Below are positions 43,192 through 53,602 of a stretch of 64,000 bases of DNA, one piece after another. Both the position numbers and the translations under genes were made by a program. The first letter of the stretch is position 1. Each line of letters begins with the position of its first letter. This DNA comes from Acheta domesticus (taxonomy: Eukaryota > Arthropoda > Insecta > Orthoptera > Gryllidae): contig JAHLJT010008756.1 in NCBI GenBank assembly GCA_031308135.1, forward strand, positions 138,681,775 to 138,745,774, written 5' to 3'. Under the pieces are notes generated by a model. The model ran no database searches. It was not told the origin of the DNA and saw only the letters and a program-made list of their open reading frames with translations.

Positions 43192-43335
43192 GACGTTTTC
43201 AAAATGTTCTCAAAAATGATTCCAATTTTTTAATCTTTTTTCCTTGGAGACAGCAAAGGATGTTTAAAAATGACGCAGACCTCATTTTCGTTGAAATCTC
43301 TACAACTTTTAAAAAATTGAAAAGTTCAGCAATGT
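43192..43335 (-). mobile_element. Family-2 fragment
   Basis: CTCAAAAATGATTCCAATTTTTTAATC, then AAAAATGACGCAGACCTCATTTTCGTTGAA and AAAATTGAAAAGTTC. These are the same blocks as at 51030-51110 and 58640-58720. Confidence 0.55.
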
Positions 43336-43730
43336 TTGTTAGTTCCGAAAGTAGAGTGTATGTGTATCCCAAAATGTGGTGTTTCCGAATCAGTTCATTT
43401 GGACACATCACCTTGCCACTCTTCGAAAACAGAATACATGCTAACAATAATAGTAATAAAATGTAAGCACTAAATGTATGTATTATATAGTTGAATATAT
43501 TTAGAATTAGTTCTTAAATATACAATTGTTTCCTTCAATTATTTTGGAATGAAATCACACCATTGATCGCCATGAATTCAGTAATGTTCGGAATCCTCTC
43601 CACCCCAATAATGTTTCGGAATTTCGGATATCGGAGCACCCATATGCGACTGCTAATAAAAGGAACTGAATATCCCTTGTTTTGTGTGGTGAATGTGGCT
43701 CCTCTTGATCCGACCTCTCCGGAGTGTCGT
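43336..43730. other. AT-rich DNA, nothing recognised
   Basis: No supported feature. Confidence 0.5.
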
Positions 43731-43965
43731 TGCTTCGCGCCGAGTGCAAACGCACTTGCCGCGCGACCGCGTCGCGGGGGGCGGGGGCGGGGGCGCAGGT
43801 GAAGGCGGCGCTGCGTTTGACGACGCGGAGGGCGTCGGCGCCGCGACGCCGGCGACGCCCGACGCGCCTCGGCGCCTCGCCCGAGGAGGCGCCAAGTGCG
43901 GGCGGTGCGCGCCGCTCGGTCCAAAGGCCTTCGCGTTCAAGTGAAGGACAGCCTCTGGACGCCCG
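43731..43965. other. CpG-rich island
   Basis: GC-rich DNA (GCGGGGGGCGGGGGCGGGGGC, GGCGTCGGCGCCGCGACGCCGG). Overlapping frames on both strands have no recognised domain. Confidence 0.5.
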
Positions 43966-44011
43966 GAACCTCGTCTCGTTAACAATCCCTCGGCGGCGAA
44001 TTACTATAGAG

Positions 44012-44250
44012 TCAGTGATTCCGGGCGTGTCATACTCCGGAGTGAGTGAGTATTTCGTGATTCTGGGGGAGTCATACTTCAGAGTGAGTGTTCCGAGATT
44101 CCGGGCATTTCATGTGGTTGTCATACTTTGCTTGCGTATCATACTCCACAATGAGTGAATATCGGGTCTGACATAGAATACATTCCGGGCGTGTCATACT
44201 CCGAAGTGAGTGAGTATTTCGTGATTCCGGGGGAGGCACGCTTCACAATT
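44012..44250. repeat. Short tandem repeat with ATTCCGGGCGTGTCATACTCC units
   Basis: A ~60 bp block beginning ATTCCGGGCGTGTCATACTCC at about 44018 recurs at 44182 (164 bp apart), each followed by GAGTGAGTGAGTATTTCGTGATTC. Between them are shorter variants around TCATACT(T/C) and AGAGTGAGTG. Confidence 0.8.
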
Positions 44251-45895
44251 GGGGAGGCGGAGGCAGTGGTTAGGGAGTTAGCAAAAGCTACAGGAGCTCA
44301 ATTGAAAAGCTACTGCTAGGCTCTACAAAATCGACTACCAATTATCAAAATAAACCAAATATACTGATTAATTAGAAGTGCTTGCGTCGTAGTACAATAT
44401 TGTTGTGTATTGTGAAACAATAATGTAATAAAAAGACGACAGAGAGGGGAGGGCAATCCTGAAGAGGTACCACCGAACTCCTTGCTCTCGTAAAAGAGGA
44501 TTGAAAGGTACGAACTGGTTCTGCACGCAGGTACTTGTGATTCTAGGAACACTGTAGACCCATCTTCGGCACACACGCTTTGGATTCTTAGAACGTAGAG
44601 TGTTTACAGCCCTGTAACAAATACCAGAGGTACTACTAAATCAGAACGTAACAATCAGTTGCAACAATCACAAATAGCACAAAATATCACCCTGTGACCT
44701 CTTCAGGTTCTCCATAAAATCGCTTCTTGGTCCCCAAATGGACCACGGTTAGAGCCTGTTACTAATATTTTACGTTGATACTTTTTCTGTTGTTTCACCA
44801 TACGTTAAACTATCTTTCTTGTGAGTAGTATTCCCTGTTTGAAAGTACAGTTCATTTAAAATTAAAATTAATTTAAAAAAGGACGTCTCTCAACCTTTAT
44901 CATAAATGTCTTTTTAACGTTTTATCCTCACTCGGCTGCAAAGATCTGCGAAAGTTACAAAGAGCGCTCTGACGGGTCGGGTGATGTTCAACGCACTCGT
45001 GAGATACATTAACAAGAGAGTGCTGTCGGAGAAGGCACTGCGTTAGTCGGGAACAAATCCACTGTACACAACGAAGTGACAGTTCTCGTGTCAGACAAAC
45101 GTCCAACGCTTCTAGGTCTCTCTGCATTTGGAGATGCATTTCAGGAGATATATATTTCTGTGCTGCCGTATTTTAAAGAACATATGGTGATAAAATCTGC
45201 AGGTGCATTCTAAGCTGACGTTGCAAACATTTTTTAGGAGTAAGTTACTTCGTACCCAAACATATCTGACTTGACATTAATTCATTCATCTTGCATATTA
45301 TGAGTGTAATTAGATATATTTTTTACCAAAACTCTTTAGATGGAATGTAGTTTCAAAGGTTTAAAATCAAGAAAATTAATTTTAGTGATGAAACAAAACA
45401 AGAACATTTTGTATTATACAATAACATATTTTACTGATGAAATACCAGGAAGAAAACCGATTCCGGGGAACAAGTAGAGTTTTCCAAAATAATATTTAGG
45501 CCTTCCAAATGAAGTCATTTTTACCTATTACCGAAAGCATCTCCCCTGACATATGATCTTTGAAACAACAAACTTAATCTCGATCACATCTTCAAAATAT
45601 GCTCCAAATCCAAAAATCAAAGAGAGCCATTTGCATTCAAATAATATGCCATACTACATTCATCAAAATATCAAGATAACACAATAAACTTTTGTAAAAC
45701 TGTTAATACATATACTGACATTTAACCGCATTATTATGTGTACAGTGAATCATTTCAAAATAATGATTTCATGCTGGATAGAGTGGGTTGTGAAGTAAAT
45801 ATGTATTAACGTTTATGTAAAATTCACAATTTCTATAATCCAACAATAATAGTCGCTAATAGCTAAGTTGTTGGTGCCACTATAAATGATAATTT
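44251..45895. other. AT-rich DNA, no recognised gene
   Basis: A GC-balanced stretch at 44925-45140 has a 79-residue minus-strand frame (cysteine and leucine rich, with SLVNVSHECVEHHP) that is the most coding-like short frame of this interval, but I recognise no family. The rest is AT-rich. Confidence 0.4.
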
Positions 45896-46075
45896 CTACT
45901 TTCTCGCATTCTATATAGTGCGTAGTATAGAGGAAGTAATGTAATGATGCAGGGGAAAACGGCGATTTTTTACACAAAAGCTCTTATTGTCGGGCACTGA
46001 TATTAAAATGCGGATACATTTTGTTACATTATCTAGAAAATTATTAATAGATTTTGTTCTCAGAATCCGCACTCT
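45896..46075 (-). mobile_element. Family-2 repeat, 3' end
   Basis: Minus-orientation terminus: ACTTTCTCGCATTC, then TAGTATAGAGGAAGTAATGTAATG, AAAACGGCGATTTTTTAC and GCTCTTATTGTCGGGCACTGAT, mirroring the 3' ends at 16560-16626 and 24800-24904. Confidence 0.6.
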
Positions 46076-47275
46076 CTTTTACGGACTACAACAAGAAATT
46101 AATTCTCAATCACTAATCATTGTGAGGTCCTTGCACTCTTTTTTTTTCTCGAGACTCTTGTCATAACAACCGACATCCCATCGCTCTTCGAACTTTCTTC
46201 GTAAGTATAATTCTTGAGTGTACTCTCGCCTAAACATTGCCTCACTTATCTTTAAAATCATTAAAATAAGTTGAATCATCAAAAAAGTACTCGACATGAA
46301 ACATCGTATCTTTAATTTCTATTTATATACATTGACGATTAAAAATATGTATCAGAATCTAGAAAATAATCCATTGTACGATCATTGTTTCATGCTGAAG
46401 CCTTTAAACATCTTGCAATTGATATCTTGCCTTTCATAAAGAATTGCAACATTACTTTTGTTGATTTATGGGTTAGGAAACCAATTAGTAGTTCAAGAAG
46501 TTGCCAGAGGTGGTATTCAATATTCGTGTGAACGTTACAAATGTTCCTAGAAATTATGTGAAGAAATATAATGCAAACTGCTAATTCCAGTGTAATATAT
46601 TATTGATGTAAGAATATGGAGCATTAATCACACTACAAGCAATTCATTTAGTCGCTTTAAGGAGAAATACTCTTTAATCTGATGCAGCGTGTGAGCCCTT
46701 AGTTCAGCTTGATTAATCACCCTTTCTAGAAAATTTATGGACAGGAAAGACACTTAATTGGAGAGTATTAATATAGTCCTGTTGTCTAAAAGCTATCGAT
46801 TGAATAGGAGGTACGTGTCTGGGAATTGGGAATTTCTGTTGTTATAAATCTGCAGAGCCTGGATGCTTTGAGTATGTGTTTGTTAATATTTCTCTGATTT
46901 CAGGAAATGAAAGAAACTTTTCAAATATCTAATTTAGAAATACGTGTTTAAAATAGAAGTGTTAATTATGTGAAAACTTCGAAGGCAGTTGAAAACACTT
47001 GGCAATGAATATGAGTTTAGCAATTCTGCAAATGAAGGAACGTAACTCCAACATTGATCCCTTGTAAAGTGGCGCACACACATACACACACACACATATG
47101 TTGAATAATGGTTCTATTATTGTGCAATATTATTGGAAATGCACGTCCTAGATTGCAATTTACACTGGGTTGTTCAATACACCAATAAAATAACTGTTGA
47201 TCCTCTGTCGTTGAAACGTGAGTTCCGTATCCAACCTACAAGACGTTTGCGGAGGCTCCTCCCATCAGAGACAGT
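46076..47275. other. AT-rich DNA with CA microsatellite
   Basis: No gene. An interrupted (CA)n tract lies at about 47072-47097. Confidence 0.5.
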
Positions 47276-47556
47276 CCCTTGGGGCACCGCCTCAGCCGGG
47301 ACGAAGCTCTAAGCTCACGAATTGCTTGGAAGCTTCCGACTTGTGTGCAAATGCGGTGCGTGTGTGCAAGTGCCTGCGAAAGGAATGAGGAAAGGCTAAG
47401 GAAGGGGAAGGAAAAATCGCGCGCGGTCCGTTTGTTAGGGCATTCGCCTGGTGTTGATCGGAGAAACCACGGAAAACTGCAGATCAAAACAGCCGGCCGC
47501 TAAAATTCTCTTACAGCAGACAGCTGCAGAATTCGCCCTAGTCACGCAGCTGGTAG
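47276..47556 (-). mobile_element. SINE-1 middle fragment
   Basis: GGGGCACCGCCTCAGCCGGGA, AAAATCGCGCGCGGTCCG, GCATTCGCCTGGTGTTGATCGG and ACAGCCGGCCGCTAAAATTC in minus orientation. Confidence 0.85.
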
Positions 47557-47984
47557 AGTCCGTAGATACAGAGAGTAGTGCATTCCATTGTGTCACCAAT
47601 CCCGCCATTTTATATCCAATTGTCTGGAGAAATGGAACTGCGTCGTACTCTGTATGTTGAGAATCATGAATCTACTCCAAACCAATATTAATATCCTTGA
47701 AAATCTCCATTACGTCACCAATTGCTATAATTTTTCTTCAGCTCCTGATTGGTGCCTGGCGGGGCTATCGGGTGAGAGGATATTCAATGGTGGCGGTTGC
47801 GTTACTCTCTGCATCTAGGGACTCTAGTAGCTGACGGCAAAGCAGTGTGTCTCTACCGCAGCACACAGTGCGTGGCGGTCTCCCTTGGAGGCGGCTGTCT
47901 CCGGAGGCTCCCAATGCTCTTCCTCGCCCTCGTCGCGCTTTGTAATGTCGCCCCCGCGGAAGAGCGCGTGTCCACGCGGGGTGG
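47557..47984. other. Unassigned DNA grading into GC-rich sequence
   Basis: No gene recognised. GC content rises from about 47760 into the minisatellite. A short repeated TTGTGTCACCAATCCC / TTACGTCACCAATTGC similarity occurs at 47590 and 47712. Confidence 0.4.
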
Positions 47985-48575
47985 AGCGTGTGGAGGCGGG
48001 GCGTAGCTTGGCAGGACGTGGTGGGCGTGGCGGGGCGGGGAGTGGCGGAGCGTCGCTGCGAGTGGTGTAGCGTAGCGGGACGTGGCGGGGTAAGGGTGGG
48101 CGTGGCGTGACGGGAAGTGACGGAGCGTGGCGGGGTGTCGCGGGGCATTGCGGGGAGAGGCGTAGCGTGGCGGGATGAGGGTGGGCGGCGAGGGGTGGGG
48201 CGACACGTAGCGTGGCGGGGAGTGACGGAGCGTGGCGGGGATTGGCGAGGTGAGGCGTACCATGGTGGGACGTGGCGGAGTGAGGGTGGGCGTCGCGAAG
48301 CGGGGATGAGTGTGGCGGGGCAGGGCGTGGCGAGGTGGGGCGGGGGAGGCGTGACGGGCTATGGCGGAACCTCAAAGGGCATGTGTGGCGTGGCGAGGCG
48401 TGGCGGGGTATGGCGGGGCGTCGCTGGGAGTGGTGTAGCGTAGCGGGACGTTGCAGGTTGAGGGCGGGCGGGGCAGGGAGTGGCGTAGCGTCTTCAGGTG
48501 AAGATGGGCGGGGCGTGTCGGGGCGGAGCGATGTGCGGCGGGGAGGCGTGGCGGGGCGAGGTCGCCTGCGCGGGG
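47985..48575. repeat. G-rich minisatellite (GGCGGGGcgTGGCG type)
   Basis: Near-continuous GGCGGGG / CGTGGCG / GGGGTG units on the plus strand, with higher-order similarity of roughly 100-130 bp blocks (for example GAGTGGTGTAGCGTAGCGGGACGT at 48060 and 48430). Large frames on both strands (up to 306 residues, minus) are products of the repeat: the proline/arginine/histidine/threonine-rich peptides repeat with it. Strong quadruplex potential lies on the plus strand. Confidence 0.85.
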
Positions 48576-48795
48576 AAGGTAATTTACACGGCCGCTGGCC
48601 CTGCGGTCTGCGCGGTTTCCTCGCTGATCTTCGAAAATCAATTCGACACGCCCGGCGGATGAATTTTGAGTTTTTTGGTGGCCGCGGGCGGAGCGGGCGG
48701 CGCGAGCGGGCGGCGCAGATTACGCGCGCGGAGAGGCATTTCACGGCTTCGCGGCGGCGGCGGCGAGGAAGGCAGAGTGTTAGCGGTTGAGGAGA
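48576..48795. other. CpG-rich island
   Basis: Non-repetitive GC-rich DNA following the minisatellite, including AATCAATTCGACACGCCC and GGCGGCGCGAGCGGGCGGCGC. Not assigned. Confidence 0.45.
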
Positions 48796-48848
48796 TGCTC
48801 AGTGAATAAACAATGGTAAGAGCGATGGAAATTCTGGAGCTGAAACCG

Positions 48849-48929
48849 TCTGAGGTAGCTCAGATCAACAGTTGTTGAGACTGCAGCGTTTCTGACCAAC
48901 AGTCCTAGGGTTCTGGTCCCGACGGTGGC
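48849..48929 (+). mobile_element. SINE-1 head (tRNA-like)
   Basis: GAGGTAGCTCAGATCAACAG, then GACTGCAGCGTTTCTGACC and CCTAGGGTTCTGGTCCCGACGGTGG match the SINE-1 head including A-box-like and B-box-like motifs. What follows diverges. Confidence 0.65.
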
Positions 48930-49021
48930 CAACTGTAGACTCTATCTAGATGGTCACCGACTTCAACAACTGTCTGGTCGGTCGTCATTTCGAATCATTA
49001 GTGAAGTGTATGTTATATCAC

Positions 49022-49350
49022 GGAGGGTTTTGCTGTCCGTCCGGCTAGAACGTGAGATCCGATCATTCCATTGAACAAGGACATTTTTGTCCGAAATGAA
49101 ATCTGTTCAAACAATATCATGTATTTTTTTGAAAAAGAAACTGTCTCAAATTTTCTGCTTGAAATTAAAGCAATTTGAAAGTTAAACATTTACTCAAAAA
49201 TGGCTCCAAAATTGGTCTTTAAATTTATTCTACGAATAGAGCAAACGATGTCCCAAAAATTGTGCAGGTCCCATTTTCGTTTAACTCTCAAAAACTGCAA
49301 AAAATTCAAAAGTTAAAAATAATGCGAGAAATTATGTACTCTGATTATTC
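49022..49350 (-). mobile_element. Family-2 fragment
   Basis: TTTTGCTGTCCGTCCGGCTAGAACG (seed motif in minus orientation), then CTCAAAAATGGCTCCAAAATTGG, GTCCCATTTTCGTTTAACTC and TGCAAAAAATTCAAAAGTT. Confidence 0.55.
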
Positions 49351-49512
49351 TTATGGTGTTAAGATAAAAAAACAGAGAATAATTTGAAATGACTCACAAG
49401 GTTATACCTACCAGATATATTAAATATCATTGGATGGATGAGTGCAACCATAATAAATATTGGTGTTTTAAATTGCTGACAAATGATTACTTATTTCCAC
49501 CTCATACAATCC

Positions 49513-49749
49513 TATAGTGCGATTTTTATAACGTTGCCACTGAAGGTCTGTTTTCGTTATGGAATATGTCACGGTATTTCGCCTCTTTCTCGATGGTGCC
49601 GCTAGATATTGTATGATCGCGACCGTATCAAGCAGTGTTTGCGATCATGCAACATCTAGCGGCACGAGCGAGACAGACGCGAAATGCCGTGTGATATTCC
49701 ATCGTGACCGTAGGGGCTTGAGAGGCAAAGTTACAAAAATCGCTCTATA
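49513..49749. mobile_element. Palindromic MITE, second copy (237 bp)
   Basis: TATAGTGCGATTTTTATAAC at the left and its inverted form (GTTACAAAAATCGCTCTATA) at the right. The inverted similarity runs through TTGCCnCTnAAGG, ATGGAATATnnCAC, GCCGCTAGATnTTG and GATCGCGACC to a central loop near 49631. Related to 20564-20798. Probably a single-hairpin MITE; non-coding. Confidence 0.87.
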
Positions 49750-49799
49750 AGTTTCCGTTTTCTCGGAGTTGCCTCCGTGAGGTACTTTCGCCTCTCGTG

Positions 49800-50265
49800 G
49801 CTTATCGATGCCGGCGGGCGGGGCGGGCAGGGCGGGGCAGGGGGAGCAGGACGGGGCGAGCGTGGCGGGGCGGGCGGGGCAGGCGGGGTGGGCTGGGCGG
49901 GGCTGGGCTGGCGGGGCGGAGCGGAGTGGGCGGGGCGGCGCTGGGCTGGCGGGGCGGGGCGGGCCGGGCGGGGCGGGCGGGGCATGGTGGGCCTGGCGGG
50001 GCATGGTGGGCCTGGCGGGGCATGGCGGGCCTGGCGGGCCTGGCGGGCCTGGCGGGGCGGGCGGGGTGGCGCTTGGCTGGCGAAACGGGGCGTGGCGGGA
50101 CTGGCGGGGCAGGATGGGGCGTGGCGGAGGGAGCAGGGCGGGGCAGGCGGGGCGGGAGGGGCATAGCGGGCCTGGCGAGGCGGGCGGGGTGGCGCTGGGC
50201 TGGCGAGACGGGGCGAGGCGGGGTTGGCGGTGCTGGCGGGGCGGGGCGCGGACGGCCAAGCTGCG
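49800..50265. repeat. G-rich minisatellite (GGCGGGGCGGGCctGGCGG type)
   Basis: Units around GGCGGGGCGGGC, GGGCTGGCGGGGC and GGGCCTGGCGG (four consecutive near 49990-50060). Overlapping frames on both strands (up to 261 residues) are glycine/alanine/arginine or proline-rich translations of the repeat. A related array lies at 47985-48575. Confidence 0.88.
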
Positions 50266-50623
50266 GCGCGTGTGGAGAGAGCGGAAGGGAAAGGCAGGCA
50301 GACACCGGCGCTCGTTGGGGACGCGAATTAATTGGGGAAAATGTTTATTGAGCTCTGTTTGCATCCGGAGGAGAGGACGGCTGCCCGCGCACCTGCAACA
50401 CAAAAACACTTCGTCAGAGCCCGTTGACAAACGCCACTAACTCACAAGAAGTCAATTCGCAAGGCAACGCTACCCACGTGCTAATTTGTGTTGGATACTT
50501 GAGGGCTGCAGAATGGTGATGAAGTTGTCAATGGAGAAAGATGGAAGATGGACGAATGAGGGTCATTACCAAACAATGAACAGGTACGGAAGTGGCATGA
50601 CCTGGAGAAAAATATTTCTTTTT
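50266..50623. other. Unassigned DNA
   Basis: GC-balanced to AT-rich; no recognised feature. Confidence 0.45.
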
Positions 50624-51428
50624 ACTTTCTCGAATACTAGTTACATAGTGTAGCTAGCTGCGACAGGTGACGGATATTTTGCGGCAGAAAATTTTGGATT
50701 CTGAGGCCGAAACGGTACGAAAATATTGTTTTAAAAATATATAGTACAAAAATACTTCCTCCAAAATGTTAGTCAGAATCTTCGTTTTGCGGATTCTTGA
50801 TACCGAAACATTGGTTTGCGGCAAACCACTTTTCCTTGTGTCCGTCAACGCTCCTGTCTAAGTACAAAGCTAGTAGTTAAACCGTAGGCTACATTTCACC
50901 AAAATTGATATTCCCAAATCGATCTCTTGATGTCACGGCCCCAAAAATTTCAAATGGTTATTTTAATTTTTGACTGATACTTAAAATGAAGTCTCGTCAA
51001 GAAATTTAAAATTTTCTTAAAAATGGCTCCAATTTTTTGATTTTTTAAACATGCGTATAAAAATGAGGCACGTCTCTTCTTCGTTGAATTCATAGAATTT
51101 TTGAAAATTCAAAAAGTTCTTCCTACTACTACAATATTGAAAGTAGATTTTTTCTCCAGATGAGATTTGCTCTCCGTAATTAGTTCTTTAGCACTAGTAA
51201 TTACTAGCCCCTGAGACATTTTCAAAAAAGGTTTTCAATTTTTTAATAAACTTTGTTCTCGGATAGCGTTAAAGAACTCTTAGTTAGGTATCAACCACAA
51301 CTCTTAATGAAATCTGTTGTTCAAAGACAGACCTTGAAATAAAGTCATGTACAATTTTTTGAAAAAGTTAGCAGTGTGTGTGTAGTATCTGCGTGAAGTT
51401 AATGAAGTTTACACAATAAACATTTTCT
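50624..51428 (-). mobile_element. Family-2 repeat copy
   Basis: Minus orientation: terminus ACTTTCTCGAATACTAG, GGATTCTTGATACCGAAACATTGG, TCCGTCAACGCTCC, CACCAAAATTGATATTCCC, TTCTTAAAAATGGCTCC and ATGAGGCACGTCTCTTCTTCG. At 51287 it contains a short piece of the foldback MITE arm (AGGTATCAACCACAA). AAAGACAGACCTTGAAATAAAG at 51328 matches the start of the copy at 9835. Confidence 0.6.
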
Positions 51429-51431
51429 CTT

Positions 51432-51776
51432 AACAAACCGGTTAAATATCTCGGACTTCAACTAGATACCAAACTAAACTGGAATCAACACATATGTAAC
51501 AATCTAACTCAAACCAAAATAAAATTACTGCAGCTAAAAACATAAATTCACAGAAATAACTCTATTCCATTCGATTTCGCCATACTAATATACAAAACAG
51601 TCATAATACCTCTGCTACTGTACGCCTGCCCAATATGGATTAACGCCTCCAAGACTAACAATAAAATTCAAGAAATACAGACTCAGTTCCTTAGAACAAT
51701 AGCCAACTCTCTACGGTTCGTTTCCGATCTCCAACTCCATACGGAATTTACCATCGAACCGTATCACAGCATATAA
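51432..51776 (+). pseudogene. LINE reverse transcriptase C-terminal fragment (Jockey/R1-like)
   Basis: Plus-strand conceptual translation gives VKYLGLQLDTKLNWNQHI, the conserved block following the catalytic domain of Jockey/R1-type non-LTR reverse transcriptases. One in-frame stop follows at 51549-51551, then FAILIYKTVIIPLLLYACPI and WINASKTNNKIQEIQTQFLR, ending with the HTEFTIEP block before a stop at 51774-51776. The catalytic YxDD box and all upstream domains are missing. 51777-52080 may be its AT-rich 3' UTR. It is 5'-truncated and dead. Confidence 0.85.
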
Positions 51777-52470
51777 CTTATCTGTTTACTAACTTTTACT
51801 CTAGTTTAGACCAAATCCCCTCCCTGGTGCCTTTCAGACTCGGCATAAATTCTATCCATCAGACCAGAATTAAAACCAAATACACCAATCACTCATTTCT
51901 CATCCAATTCGCTGAATTGGAACCTGATTAGAACACCCATAAGGGAACCCTCTCCCACTGTAATAGTTGTAAATTATTTGTAAGTTAATTATAAGTTAAT
52001 TAATAAGAAATCAATACATAGGTAAAGTTATTAAATAATTAATCTATGTACCTTTCATAAAATACCAATAAATTGAAAAAAACGAAATTAGAATGCAAAT
52101 TAAATATATTTCAAAGTAGATTTTTAATAAATATGACACATTAATTATTTGATTAAGAGTTGGTACATTGCGAATTTTGTTCAAAGCATGTTGGAAGTCG
52201 GTTCTCTCCGTTGTAATTGTGTGTTGTCCGTTCGATCTGCAGCGCACGGCCTCAATTTGAATTTCTGTGTGAAAGAGTTAATGTTATTATTCTCGTATGC
52301 TTTTTTAAATGATTGGTATCAGTTCTTACCATATTACTTTTAATGGCAATGTCGGAACAATATAAATCTCTCGTGAAAAATATCCATAACCACCAACTGC
52401 ACTCCGTGAAGTGACAATCCCGAGGCCTTATCAACATCTGGCTGACGAATGTACACAAATTGTGGATCGA
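51777..52470. other. AT-rich DNA, partly probable LINE 3' UTR
   Basis: 51777-52080 could be the LINE 3' UTR (TAAGTTAATTATAAGTTAATTAAT direct repeat, ends in AATAAATTGAAAAAAA). The rest is unassigned. Confidence 0.45.
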
Positions 52471-52800
52471 TGCGATCTCAACGGGTTCGGGCCCTGCCGT
52501 AGCAATCACCCACTGGGCCGAACGGAGGTGGCTGCTTGGGGAAGTGGGCGCGGGAGCGCTCGACGCACCATCGATAAGTGCACCAGCCCCCCACCTCCCC
52601 CTCCCACAGCCCCCCGAGCGCCCCGCTCGCCCGGGGCACGAGAGCGAAGTGGTTTTAATTGGACTTCGCGCACGGGAAATGTGATAACGAGACAGAACAT
52701 GACGCCGCGCGGCGGCCTTCCCCATTACGAAAATGTGGAATTAGCCCCAATGAACAAGGAAACTAGATCCCCAACACCGCCGGCCGCGTTTTTGGCGCTT
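52471..52800. other. GC-rich block
   Basis: CpG-rich DNA with CCCCCCACCTCCCCCTCCCACAG and stop-poor frames in three phases (131, 74 and 157 residues on both strands). No domain recognised; compositional. Confidence 0.45.
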
Positions 52801-53004
52801 GCTTGATTAACATTTTTCTTTTGGACACTCGATATCCAATTATTTTGTAGAAATTGATTGCGGTGAATTATCTCGGAGTTGAAAAAACAAATATTACAAC
52901 GGGTTGATATGTGGAGATTTTAAAATACTAACTACATTTTAGGTCAACAGGGAACGCGAAATATTCCTACCTTCGTTGCTCGTTGAACAGCCTTGAATGG
53001 ACTT

Positions 53005-53145
53005 ACTCGTACATTTATGTTCACACGAAAAACAACGAGCACCTCAGCATTTACGCAATGGATCAGTGAAACTGTATAAAAATGTTATCGAAATGGTGGT
53101 CATTGGCTCAAACGATGAAGTACATTACTTCTTACAGACATATTA
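53005..53145 (+). repeat. Family-3 interspersed repeat, copy 1
   Basis: GAGCACCTCAGCATTTACGC, AATGGATCAGTGAAACTG, GTGGTCATTGGCTC and GATGAAGTACATTACTTCTTACAG match the segment at 55180-55312 block for block. No coding motif identified. Confidence 0.7.
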
Positions 53146-53417
53146 ACTATTTTTTTATTTATACGGAACAAATATTAAATATTGCTTTATATCATTGTTA
53201 AAATATTATTTTTCTTTTTGATGATCAATGTCTAATTGTATAAAAAGTTATGAGTCAGAACATATTTTACCTGGCACTTAAGCTTGTGTATCGATTTTGT
53301 TGTTTAGTGTCATCTGGCAATGCGTTATAAAGTAACTTCATGTGTTTTTTTTATAATGAGCTCTTGATATTGCATACTGATGAATATTTTTCATACGACG
53401 TGTGTTGTATTCATATA
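53146..53417. other. AT-rich spacer
   Basis: No feature recognised. Confidence 0.5.
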
Positions 53418-53419
53418 TA

Positions 53420-53602
53420 CAGTAAACCCTCGTTAGCATGAACTCTCTTAACACGAATTTCGTCGTAACACGAGCAAAAAATCGGTCCCGGCAAGGGAAT
53501 ACGGTAATACGGACATTTATAATACTTGGATAACACGAATTTTTATAACACGAACTCAGATTGTTTCGGTTCCTTGGAATTCGTGTTAATGAGGGTTTAC
53601 TG
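53420..53602. mobile_element. pogo/Tigger-type MITE, 183 bp
   Basis: Starts CAGTAAACCCTCGTTAGCATG and ends with the inverted form (TTAATGAGGGTTTACTG), flanked by TA on both sides. The arms carry repeated AACACGAAnTT motifs in both orientations. CAGTAAACCCTCGTTAACACG-type ends are typical of pogo/Tigger MITEs. Non-coding. Confidence 0.9.

Noticed and set aside
42432..43202. Large frames on both strands (256 and 231 residues)
   Set aside because: GCC-repeat DNA is open in every frame; the edges run into SINE-1 sequence, so no real gene is delimited.
47824..50440. Long proline/arginine or glycine/alanine-rich frames (up to 306 residues)
   Set aside because: They track the GGCGGGG minisatellites and occur simultaneously on both strands.
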